64,000 nt of DNA, from contig NZ_CP007509.1 of NCBI RefSeq assembly GCF_000661915.1, positions 3,919,501 to 3,983,500 of the forward strand, given 5' to 3'. The notes under the pieces were generated by a model that did not search any database, was not told the origin of the DNA, and saw nothing but the letters and a program-made list of their open reading frames with translations. A program made the translations under genes and the position numbers. Of this stretch, positions 24,190 to 31,537 are shown in pieces (positions within the stretch are counted from its first letter, which is position 1; the number at the start of each line of letters is the position of its first letter). The stretch is from Stutzerimonas decontaminans. Its GTDB lineage: Bacteria > Pseudomonadota > Gammaproteobacteria > Pseudomonadales > Pseudomonadaceae.

Positions 24190-25426
24190 GACGCAACACC
24201 GTGAAGTCGTGATCATCGGAGCCGGCCCGTCCGGCGCAATCGCCGGCGCGCTGCTCAAGCGCCAGGGCCACGACGTGCTGATCGTCGAACGACAGCGCTT
24301 TCCGCGCTTCTCCATCGGCGAGAGCCTGCTTTCGCACTGTCTGGACTTCATCGAGGAAGCCGGGATGCTCGAGGCGGTGCGCGCGGCGGGGTTCCAGACC
24401 AAGCACGGCGCGGCCTTCGGCTGGGGTGAGCGCTACACGGAATTCGATTTCCGCGACAAGTTCACCGCCGGCCATGGCAGCACCTATCAGGTCCAGCGCG
24501 CGGACTTCGACAAGCTGCTGGCCGACCAGGCCGAGCTACAGGGCGTGGAAATCCGCTACGAGGAAGAAGTCACCGCGGTGGATTTCAGCGGCGCGCAGCC
24601 CTGGCTGCAGATTCGTCGGGCCGATGGCAGCGAATACCGCGTCGATGCCGCCTTCGTGCTCGATGCCAGCGGCTATGGCCGGGTACTGCCGCAGCTGCTG
24701 GACCTGGAAGCGCCGTCGGGCTTCCCGGTGCGCCGGGCGATCTTCACCCATATCGAGGACCGCATCGACGATCCGCGCTTCGACCGCGAGAAGATCCTCA
24801 TCACCACCCATCCCGAGCTGCGGGACGTCTGGTACTGGACCATTCCCTTCAGCAACGGCCGCTGCTCGCTGGGCGTGGTCGCCAGTGCCGAGCGCTACGA
24901 AGGCCGGCCGGTGAACCTCGATGCCTGCCTGCGCGAGTTCGTCCAGGAGGCACCGAACCTTAGGCGCATTCTCGCAAATGCCGAATGGGATACCCCGGCG
25001 CGACTGATCGGCGGTTACTCGGCCAACGTCAAGAGCCTGCACGGTCCAGGCTTCGCCCTGCTGGGCAACGCCGCCGAGTTCCTCGACCCGGTGTTCTCCT
25101 CCGGCGTGACCATCGCCATGCGCTCGGCGCACATGGCCGCCGCCGTGCTGCATCGCCAGCTGAGCGGCGAACCGGTGGATTGGGAGCGCGAGTTCGCCGC
25201 GCCGCTCAAGCGCGGCGTCGATACCTTCCGGACCTACGTGGAGGGTTGGTACGATTGCAGCTTCCAGGACGTGATCTACTACGAACACGCCCAGCCGGAG
25301 ATCCGCCGGATGATCAGCTCGATCCTCGCCGGCTATGCCTGGGACGAAAAGAACCCCTATGTCGCCGAACCCAAACGCCGCTTGCGCGTCCTGGCCGAAC
25401 TCTGCTCGGCCGGTGCCGACGCGTGA
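24176..25426 (+). CDS. Flavin-dependent halogenase-like monooxygenase
   Basis: A 416-residue FAD enzyme of the tryptophan/phenol halogenase superfamily. The Rossmann motif is IIGAGPSGAIAG (G15-G20), the segment RFSIGESLL follows, and VWYWTIPF holds a WxWxIP motif (W219-P224), which in this superfamily marks halogenases and stops ordinary monooxygenation. K76 in TKHGAAFGWG is a candidate for the halide-handling lysine. I infer that it may halogenate the aryl head group; xanthomonadin clusters also have a halogenase, with bromine as product. A simple oxidoreductase role remains possible. ATG 24176 overlaps the exporter by 14 bases, with AGGGAGG upstream. Confidence 0.82.
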   Translation: MAPLETQHREVVIIGAGPSGAIAGALLKRQGHDVLIVERQRFPRFSIGESLLSHCLDFIEEAGMLEAVRAAGFQTKHGAAFGWGERYTEFDFRDKFTAGHGSTYQVQRADFDKLLADQAELQGVEIRYEEEVTAVDFSGAQPWLQIRRADGSEYRVDAAFVLDASGYGRVLPQLLDLEAPSGFPVRRAIFTHIEDRIDDPRFDREKILITTHPELRDVWYWTIPFSNGRCSLGVVASAERYEGRPVNLDACLREFVQEAPNLRRILANAEWDTPARLIGGYSANVKSLHGPGFALLGNAAEFLDPVFSSGVTIAMRSAHMAAAVLHRQLSGEPVDWEREFAAPLKRGVDTFRTYVEGWYDCSFQDVIYYEHAQPEIRRMISSILAGYAWDEKNPYVAEPKRRLRVLAELCSAGADA

Positions 25427-25436
25427 GCGCGCGGCG

Positions 25437-25943
25437 ATGAGGCGACTCCTGCTGGGCCTGTGTCTGGTCTTGCTGGCCGGTTGCGCGGCGCGCCTGCCGC
25501 TGCCTGCCAGCACACCCGCATTGCAGGTACCGCTGCAGCTGCATGTGCAACGCCAGGGCAGCGAGCCGGCCGATTGGTTGCTGGTGATCCAGCGCGAAGG
25601 GACGTCGCTGCGCTGGTCGCTGCTCGACCCGCTGGGCATTCCACTGGCGCGGCAGCAGTTGCGCGCCGGCGCCTGGCAGGCTGATGGGCTGCTGCGACCC
25701 AATCCGGAGGCGCGCGAGCTGTTCGCCGCCCTGCTGTTCGCCCTGACCGACCGCGACCAGCTGGCCGCGCTGTATGGCGCCGCGGCCGAACAGCTAGGTG
25801 CTGGCGAGCGCCGGCTGCGTCAGGGCGACGACCTGCGCTGGCAGGTTCGCTATCGCGCGGCACAGAGCTTCGAACTCGACGTAGCGCCAGGGCTGACCTA
25901 TCGTGTCGCCCCCTTGCCCGACTCGACCGGAAGCCAACGATGA
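25437..25943 (+). CDS. APE cluster outer-membrane lipoprotein (DUF3261-type)
   Basis: A 168-residue lipoprotein: the signal peptide MRRLLLGLCLVLLAGCA ends with lipobox LAGC and acylated C16, with no Asp at +2, so outer-membrane sorting is expected. The mature part (LVIQREGTSLRWSLLDPLG, LTDRDQLAALYG) matches the DUF3261 proteins that accompany LolA-like and MMPL genes in APE loci. Its function is unproven; a LolB-like receptor for the polyene is the natural guess. It starts 10 bases after the halogenase-like gene and its stop overlaps the ketosynthase ATG. Confidence 0.8.
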   Translation: MRRLLLGLCLVLLAGCAARLPLPASTPALQVPLQLHVQRQGSEPADWLLVIQREGTSLRWSLLDPLGIPLARQQLRAGAWQADGLLRPNPEARELFAALLFALTDRDQLAALYGAAAEQLGAGERRLRQGDDLRWQVRYRAAQSFELDVAPGLTYRVAPLPDSTGSQR

Positions 25944-27133
25944 CCGCCTACCTCGACGCCCTTGGCGTGATCTGCGCGCTTGGCAGTGGCAAGGCCGAGG
26001 TGGCCCTACGGCTGTTCGCCGGCGACACCTCCGGCATGCAGCCCCATACCCAGCCGGTCGCCGGTCGACGCTTACCGGTGGGCGCGGTCCGCTCAGCGTT
26101 GCCGGCATTGCCTGATGACGATCCGCGCCATGCCACCCGCAACAACCAGCTGCTGCTGGCCGCTGCACTGGAGATCGAAGGCGATATTCGCCAGGCCATC
26201 GCCCGCCACGGCCGGCATCGCATCGGTGTGGTCCTGGGCACCAGTACCACCGGCATCCAAGAGGCCGCGCAAGGTATCGCCGGTCTGCTGCAAAACGACG
26301 CCTTTCCACCCGACTATCACTACGGGCACCAGGAACTGGCGGCGCCGGCGAGTTTTCTCGGCGAATGGCTGCAACTGGCCGGCCCCTGCTATGCCATCTC
26401 CACCGCCTGCACCTCCAGCGCCCGCGCCCTGCTCAGCGCTAAACGCTTGCTCGATGCTGGCCTCTGCGATGCGGTGCTGTGCGGCGGTGTCGACAGCCTG
26501 AGCGACCTGACCCTGCAAGGCTTCACCGCGCTGGAAGCCACCAGCGAGTCGCTGTGCAATCCCTTCTCGCGCAACCGCAACGGCATCAACATCGGTGAAG
26601 CGGCGGCGCTGTTTCTGATGACCCGCGAGCCCGGTAATGGCGCCATCGCCCTGCTAGGCGGCGGCGCCAGTTCCGACGCCTACCATATCTCCGCCCCCGA
26701 ACCACAGGGCCGCGGCGCGCTGGCCGCCATGCGCCAGGCACTGGCCACTGCCGACTGCACGCCCGAACAGATCGACTACGTCAACCTGCACGGCACCGCC
26801 ACCGCGCACAACGACGCCATGGAAAGCCTGGCCGTCGCCACGCTGTTTCCCCAGGGCGTCGCCTGCTCTTCGAGCAAGCCGCTGACCGGCCATACCCTCG
26901 GCGCCGCCGGCGCGCTGGAGGCGGCATTCTGCTGGCTGGCGCTGTCGCGCTTCAACGCCGACCAGCAGCTGCCACCGCACCGCTGGGACGGCCAGCCGGA
27001 CCCGGACCTGCCGCCGCTGCGCCTGGTCACGGCCGAGCTGCGGATGGATAGAGCCGCGCCGCGACGGCTGATGAGCAACTCCTTCGCCTTCGGTGGCAAC
27101 AATATCAGCCTGATCCTGGGAGACGCGCCGTGA
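25940..27133 (+). CDS. apeO: Beta-ketoacyl synthase (ApeO-type)
   Basis: A 397-residue condensing enzyme with the full catalytic triad: C157 in ISTACTSSARAL, H284 in NLHGTATAHND and H318 in LTGHTLGAAGALE. It performs decarboxylative condensation of malonyl-ACP with the growing aryl polyene, probably as a heterodimer with the Cys-less ApeC-type partner at 13202. The ATG overlaps the lipoprotein stop by four bases, and the stop overlaps the GTG of the dehydratase gene. It differs from the second full ketosynthase at 28307, so two elongation or initiation activities are encoded. Confidence 0.9.
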   Translation: MTAYLDALGVICALGSGKAEVALRLFAGDTSGMQPHTQPVAGRRLPVGAVRSALPALPDDDPRHATRNNQLLLAAALEIEGDIRQAIARHGRHRIGVVLGTSTTGIQEAAQGIAGLLQNDAFPPDYHYGHQELAAPASFLGEWLQLAGPCYAISTACTSSARALLSAKRLLDAGLCDAVLCGGVDSLSDLTLQGFTALEATSESLCNPFSRNRNGINIGEAAALFLMTREPGNGAIALLGGGASSDAYHISAPEPQGRGALAAMRQALATADCTPEQIDYVNLHGTATAHNDAMESLAVATLFPQGVACSSSKPLTGHTLGAAGALEAAFCWLALSRFNADQQLPPHRWDGQPDPDLPPLRLVTAELRMDRAAPRRLMSNSFAFGGNNISLILGDAP

Positions 27134-27582
27134 TCGATTGGCCCCTCGCCGAACTGCTACCCCACGCTGGCGACATGATCCTGCTCGACGCTGTCGAGCG
27201 CTTCGATGAAGACAGCGTGGACGCTCACCTGCTGGTACGCGCCGACGGCCTGCTCAGCGCGGCCGACGGCAGCCTGCCGGCCTGGGTCGGTGTCGAGATC
27301 ATGGCGCAAAGCGTCGCGGCCTTCGCCGGCTGCCATGCACGCCAGGCCGGCGAGCCGGTCGCCCTCGGCTTCCTGCTCGGTACGCGCAACTACCAGTGCA
27401 ATGTCGAAACCTTCCCGGTCGGCGCCCGGCTACGCGTCCGTGCCACCCGGTCGCTGCAGGACGACAACGGCATGGGCGTCTTCGAATGTCATCTCGACGG
27501 CCCCGGCATCCATGCCGAAGCGCGTCTGAACGTGTTCCGCCCGCCCGAAGTGGCGAGCTACCTACAAGAGTCTGCCCCATGA
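27130..27582 (+). CDS. apeP: 3-hydroxyacyl-ACP dehydratase-like hot-dog protein (ApeP-type)
   Basis: A 150-residue single hot-dog protein of the FabA/FabZ group. It starts at GTG 27130 and shows LLPHAGDMILLDAV with the histidine at the catalytic position, followed by WVGVEIMAQSVAAFAGCHA, the central helix with the acidic residue. In characterised APE systems ApeP associates with ApeI to dehydrate 3-hydroxyacyl-ACP; here its partner would be the C-terminal domain of the fused ligase-dehydratase. The gene overlaps both neighbours by four bases. Confidence 0.85.
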   Translation: MIDWPLAELLPHAGDMILLDAVERFDEDSVDAHLLVRADGLLSAADGSLPAWVGVEIMAQSVAAFAGCHARQAGEPVALGFLLGTRNYQCNVETFPVGARLRVRATRSLQDDNGMGVFECHLDGPGIHAEARLNVFRPPEVASYLQESAP

Positions 27583-28307
27583 GTGAAACCGTCCTCGTCA
27601 CCGGCTCCAGCCGCGGCATTGGCCGCGCCATCGCGCTGCGCCTGGCCCGTGCCGGCCATGACATCGTGCTGCACTGCCGCTCACGCCGCGACCAGGCCGA
27701 AGCGGTCCAGGCCGAAATACAGGGGATGGGTCGCAGCGCACGCATCCTGCAGTTCGATATCGCCGACCGTGCCGCCTGCCGTCACGAGTTGGAAGCCGAT
27801 GTCGAAACCCATGGTGCCTATTACGGCGTGGTCTGCAACGCTGGTCTGACCCGCGACGGTGCCTTCCCGGCGCTGAGCGACGACGACTGGGATCAGGTGC
27901 TGCGCACCAACCTGGACGGCTTCTACAACGTGCTGCACCCCCTGACCATGCCGATGATTCGCCGTCGCCAGCCGGGGCGAATCGTCTGCATCACCTCCGT
28001 ATCTGGCCTGATCGGCAACCGCGGCCAGGTCAACTACAGCGCGTCCAAGGCCGGCGTCATCGGCGCCGCGAAAGCGCTGGCGGTGGAGCTGGGCAAGCGC
28101 AGAATCACCGTCAACTGCGTTGCGCCGGGGTTGATCGATACCGAGATGCTCGACGCCGAACTGCCCATCGAAGAAATGCTGAAGATGGTTCCGGCACAGC
28201 GCATGGGCACGCCGGAAGAGGTCGCCGGTGCGGTTAATTTCCTCATGTCCGCCGAGGCGGCATATATCACCCGGCAGGTCATCGCCGTCAACGGAGGGCT
28301 GTGCTGA
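27579..28307 (+). CDS. apeQ: 3-ketoacyl-ACP reductase (ApeQ-type, FabG family)
   Basis: A 242-residue short-chain dehydrogenase that reduces 3-ketoacyl-ACP with NADPH in the polyene elongation cycle. Signatures are the cofactor motif TGSSRGIG (about 9-16), NAG at 87-89, and the S140-Y153-K157 catalytic set in ITSVSGLIGNRGQVNYSASK. The C-terminal VIAVNGGLC matches FabG-like proteins. ATG 27579 overlaps the dehydratase stop, and its TGA overlaps the next ATG (TGATG). Membership in this cluster separates it from the housekeeping FabG. Confidence 0.9.
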   Translation: MSETVLVTGSSRGIGRAIALRLARAGHDIVLHCRSRRDQAEAVQAEIQGMGRSARILQFDIADRAACRHELEADVETHGAYYGVVCNAGLTRDGAFPALSDDDWDQVLRTNLDGFYNVLHPLTMPMIRRRQPGRIVCITSVSGLIGNRGQVNYSASKAGVIGAAKALAVELGKRRITVNCVAPGLIDTEMLDAELPIEEMLKMVPAQRMGTPEEVAGAVNFLMSAEAAYITRQVIAVNGGLC

Positions 28308-29539
28308 TGAGCGGCAGACGTGTGGTCGTCACCGGCATGGCTGGCATTACCTCGCTGGGCAGCGACTGGGCAAGCATCGAGGCCAATTTCAGCGCCAACC
28401 GCAGCGGTATTCGCCGCATGCATGAATGGGATCGCTTCACCGAGCTGAACACCCGCCTGGCGGGTCCTGTGGATGATTTCGCCGTGCCGACGCACTGGAC
28501 GCGCAAGCAGCTGCGCAGCATGGGCCGCGTGTCGCGGCTGTCGGTGCTGGCCGCCGTGCGGGCACTGGCCGATGCCGGCCTGCTAGACGATGCTTCGATC
28601 CGCGATGGTCGCATGGGCGTCGCTTGCGGCTCCTCCACCGGCAGCACCGAAGAAATCAAGGCCTTCGGCAATATGCTGCTGAACTCGGTGGCCGATGGGC
28701 TCAATGCCAACTCCTATATCCGCATGATGCCGCACACCACGGCGGCCAACATCAGCATCTTCTTCGGCCTCACTGGCCGGGTAATCCCCACCTCCAGCGC
28801 CTGTACCAGTGGCAGCCAGGGCATCGGCTACGCCTACGAGGCGATCAAGTTCGGCCGCTTGCCGCTGATGCTCGCCGGCGGCGCCGAGGAGCTGTGCGCC
28901 ACCGAGGCCATGGTCTTCGATGCCCTCTATGCCACCAGCCTGAAGAACGACGCACCGCATACTTCGCCGCGCCCCTACGACAGCGGCCGTGATGGACTGG
29001 TGATCGGCGAAGGCGCCGGCATGCTGGTGCTTGAGGAGCTGGAACACGCACTGGCGCGCGGTGCGACGATCCACGCCGAGCTGGTCGGCTTCGGCAGTAA
29101 TGCCGACGGCCAACACGCGACCAAACCCGAGCAGCTGACCATGCGCCGGGCCATGGAGCTGGCCCTGGAAGATGCCGGCCTCACACCGGCTGCCATCGGC
29201 TACGTCAATGGCCACGGCACCGCCACCGAGCAGGGCGACATCGCCGAAACCCAGGCGACCCAGGCGCTGTTCAGCAACAGCATGCCGATCAGCTCGCAGA
29301 AGTCTTTCCTCGGCCACACACTGGGCGCGTGCGGGGCGCTGGAGTCCTGGTTCAGCATCGAGATGATGAACCGCGACCACTACATCCACACGCTCAACTT
29401 GGACGACGTCGACCCGCGCTGCGGCGAACTCGACTACCTGCGGGGTGCGCCGCGTGCCATGCAGCATGAATACGTCATGAACAACAATTTCGCCTTTGGC
29501 GGGATCAACACTTCGCTCATCTTCCGCCGCTGGGCCTGA
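28307..29539 (+). CDS. apeR: Beta-ketoacyl synthase (ApeR-type, FabF-like)
   Basis: The second full ketosynthase of the cluster, 410 residues, with C166 in TSSACTSGSQGIGYA, H303 in NGHGTATEQGDIAE and H337 in FLGHTLGACGALESW. It is FabF-like and would either start or finish chain building; ApeR in Xenorhabdus is the stand-alone ketosynthase beside the ApeO-ApeC pair. ATG 28307 is chosen because GGAGG lies about ten bases upstream and it gives a TGATG junction; GTG 28301 in frame is possible. It is the last biosynthetic gene of the tightly overlapping run. Confidence 0.88.
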   Translation: MSGRRVVVTGMAGITSLGSDWASIEANFSANRSGIRRMHEWDRFTELNTRLAGPVDDFAVPTHWTRKQLRSMGRVSRLSVLAAVRALADAGLLDDASIRDGRMGVACGSSTGSTEEIKAFGNMLLNSVADGLNANSYIRMMPHTTAANISIFFGLTGRVIPTSSACTSGSQGIGYAYEAIKFGRLPLMLAGGAEELCATEAMVFDALYATSLKNDAPHTSPRPYDSGRDGLVIGEGAGMLVLEELEHALARGATIHAELVGFGSNADGQHATKPEQLTMRRAMELALEDAGLTPAAIGYVNGHGTATEQGDIAETQATQALFSNSMPISSQKSFLGHTLGACGALESWFSIEMMNRDHYIHTLNLDDVDPRCGELDYLRGAPRAMQHEYVMNNNFAFGGINTSLIFRRWA

Positions 29540-29572
29540 GCGCTTTACTCACCACACCGCAAGGAAAAGCAG

Positions 29573-30013
29573 ATGAAAACAACCGCATGGATCGGCGCTG
29601 CACTAGCGCTTCTGGCTGTACCCGGTATCAGCCAAGCCCGCGACACCACTCACTACCTGCCTTTTGACGCCGTTGTAGCCGAAGCCACCCAAGCCGGCCG
29701 CCTGGACGGCAGCGTCAAGTTCTACCTGGCCGGCAAGACGCCGGGCAATGCCAAGGTCGTGCGTAGCGGTGTTACCACCAGCAAGAAGACCAACGCCTTC
29801 AACAAGACCGACGAAGGCGCCTGCAGCTGGGCCCTGCAATCGGCGCTGATCGCCATGCAGCAAGCCGCCAAGGCCGCCGGCGCCAATGCGGTGGTGAACA
29901 TCGCCAGCAACTACAAGCACGTCGAGTACAAGGACAGCGCCAAGTACGAATGCCATGCCGGTGCCATCATGGCTGGCGTCGCGATCAAAGGCGATCTGGC
30001 AGACGTCAAGTAA
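29573..30013 (+). CDS. Small exported protein at the end of the APE cluster
   Basis: A 146-residue protein with a clear signal peptide (IGAALALLAVPGISQA, cleavage near residue 22). The mature part has DEGACSWALQSALIAMQQAA and GANAVVNIASNYKHVEY, and two cysteines (about 82 and 125) that could form a disulfide. Relatives in APE loci are often mislabelled as excinuclease ATPase subunits; nothing here resembles UvrA. The GANAVVNI segment is reminiscent of YbjQ-like proteins, but this is weak. It follows apeR by 33 bases with AAGGAAA before the ATG and probably ends the operon. Its function is unknown. Confidence 0.75.
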   Translation: MKTTAWIGAALALLAVPGISQARDTTHYLPFDAVVAEATQAGRLDGSVKFYLAGKTPGNAKVVRSGVTTSKKTNAFNKTDEGACSWALQSALIAMQQAAKAAGANAVVNIASNYKHVEYKDSAKYECHAGAIMAGVAIKGDLADVK

Positions 30014-30094
30014 GCGCCACAGACGGATGCGTCGGTGCAGGCCTCCGCCACTTCAATCGCTGCGCGATAGCCTACTGGAACGATTGGCGGCGCC

Positions 30095-30125
30095 GTCGAG
30101 TCCACTGAACATCAGTGAACTCGAC
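30095..30125 (+). promoter_or_regulatory. Hairpin directly before the ribosome-binding site of the next small gene
   Basis: GTCGAGT (30095-30101) pairs with ACTCGAC (30119-30125) and ACTGA (30104-30108) with TCAGT (30112-30116), around an ACA loop and a two-base internal mismatch. The AGGAG Shine-Dalgarno (30126-30130) abuts it. It lacks a T-tract, so translation or mRNA stability control is likelier than termination. Confidence 0.5.
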
Positions 30126-30136
30126 AGGAGCCCACC

Positions 30137-30427
30137 ATGTTCGGCAAGCCCTCGCATACCTTCGAAATCAACTACATCTACCAGAACGACCCACGCGCCG
30201 AGACCTACGACGCCGATGTCGACAGCCTGTCCCAGGGCGAAGCCGCGCGCCACCTCATCCAGTTGCACAATGCAGATGCCGAGAACAGCCTGGTGATGCC
30301 GAAGGCCGATGCCGACGAGGCGCGACTGCTGGAACAGGCCGAGGTCATGGGCATCACCGACATCCGCGTCACCCGTGTTCCGAAACAGGAAAAGGGCGAA
30401 ACGCCCGCTCATTACAAGCAGCCCTGA
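30137..30427 (+). CDS. Hypothetical protein of 96 residues
   Basis: I do not recognise this family with certainty. The product is soluble and charged, with MFGKPSHTFEINYIYQNDP at the start, a middle segment with many Ala, Asp and Glu residues (GEAARHLIQLHNADAENSL) and a basic-acidic tail. It has no signal peptide or membrane span. A good AGGAG lies six bases before ATG 30137, and a hairpin abuts that site, which together support real translation. It lies between the APE cluster and a convergent LysR gene, so it may be a separate unit. Confidence 0.7.
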   Translation: MFGKPSHTFEINYIYQNDPRAETYDADVDSLSQGEAARHLIQLHNADAENSLVMPKADADEARLLEQAEVMGITDIRVTRVPKQEKGETPAHYKQP

Positions 30428-30448
30428 ACCACCGTTGCGGTTACAGCG

Positions 30449-31348
30449 TTAACGCTGGCTCAGCGCCTCGCGCGTCACCAGATCCATGAAGGCCTGCGCC
30501 AGGGGCGACTGCTCCTGGCGGCGTTTGACCAGCCACACGGCCGTGGTGGCATCCTGATCCGACAGGGTGCGAAAGCGTACTCCGTCGATACGGATACGGC
30601 GAAACGATGCTGGCAGCACCGACACCCCCAGTCCCGCCGCGACCAGTCCGATGATGGTCAGCGCCTCGTTCGCTTCTTGGGCGATGCGCGGGCTGAATCC
30701 CGCCTGCCGCGCCAGGTTCAGCAACTGGTCGTAGAGCCCGGTGCCGTAGCTGCGCGGAAAGAACACGAAGGGTTCATCAGCCAGCTCCGCCAGCGCCAGG
30801 CCCTCCTCCCCAGCTTCGGCAAGCGGATGCCCCGTATGCATCAGCGCGACTAGTGGCTCGCTGAACAGCTCGACGGTTTGCAGGCCCGGCGGCAAGGCAA
30901 AGGGACGGATCATGCCGACCTGCAGCGTCTCGTCCTGCACCGCGTCGATCACCTGCTTGCTGGTCATCTCCTGCAGCGCAAGGTGCACCGCTGGGAAGGC
31001 CTGGCGAAAGGCCAGAATCGCCCGCGGCAGAATTGACGTAAAGGGCGCTGACGAGGTGAAGCCGACCTGCAACTCGCCGATCTCACCCTGCTCGGCACGC
31101 CGCACCACATCGACCGACTTGTCCACCTGAGCCAGCGTGCGCCGGGTCTCGTCGAGAAACAGCCGCCCCGCGTCGGTCAAAGAAACCCGGCGGTTGGTGC
31201 GATCGAACAGGCGCACGCCCAGTTCCTGTTCAAGGGCCTGGATCTGCTGGCTAAGCGGCGGCTGAGAGATGCGCAGCAGTTCGGCTGCTCGACCGAAGTG
31301 CAGCTCTTCGGCCACTGCCACGAAATAGCGTAGATGTCTCAGTTCCAC
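30449..31348 (-). CDS. LysR-family transcriptional regulator
   Basis: A 299-residue LysR-type regulator: an N-terminal winged helix (VELRHLRYFVAVAEELHF, the helix-turn-helix AAELLRISQPPLSQQIQALE and FDRTNRRVSLTDAG) and a periplasmic-binding-like effector domain (VGFTSSAPFTSILPRAIL and later blocks). I start it at GTG 31348 because homologues begin M-ELRHLRYF and GGAG lies five bases upstream; an upstream ATG at 31414 would add 22 untypical residues. It is divergent from the MFS gene at 31538 and probably controls it from the shared 189-base gap. The effector is unknown. Confidence 0.9.
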   Translation of the reverse strand: MELRHLRYFVAVAEELHFGRAAELLRISQPPLSQQIQALEQELGVRLFDRTNRRVSLTDAGRLFLDETRRTLAQVDKSVDVVRRAEQGEIGELQVGFTSSAPFTSILPRAILAFRQAFPAVHLALQEMTSKQVIDAVQDETLQVGMIRPFALPPGLQTVELFSEPLVALMHTGHPLAEAGEEGLALAELADEPFVFFPRSYGTGLYDQLLNLARQAGFSPRIAQEANEALTIIGLVAAGLGVSVLPASFRRIRIDGVRFRTLSDQDATTAVWLVKRRQEQSPLAQAFMDLVTREALSQR

Positions 31349-31400
31349 GTGCGCTCCAAACGATTCGTAAAACATATCAATAAGGTCGAATAATATATTG

Positions 31401-31425
31401 GATAGCTTAAACAAAGCTTCCTATC
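31401..31425. promoter_or_regulatory. Candidate LysR-type operator
   Basis: GATAG (31401-31405) and CTATC (31421-31425) form an outer dyad and CTT/AAG an inner one, within a AT-rich stretch of the lysR-MFS gap. The size and symmetry suit a LysR-type recognition site (T-N11-A class). Assigned by eye. Confidence 0.4.
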
Positions 31426-31537
31426 ATTTCGCCCATAAACCCGAACAACAGCAGTCGCGCCCCTTGATCGAAAAGGGATCACAGGCGTAACGGGCTGCTT
31501 TTGGCCGGAAAAAGCGAATCGGACAGAGGTCTCCATC

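Noticed and set aside
30431-30450. Palindrome AGCGTTAACGCT as terminator of the 96-residue gene and lysR
   Set aside because: The stem is short and has no T-tract in either direction; it also overlaps the lysR stop codon.
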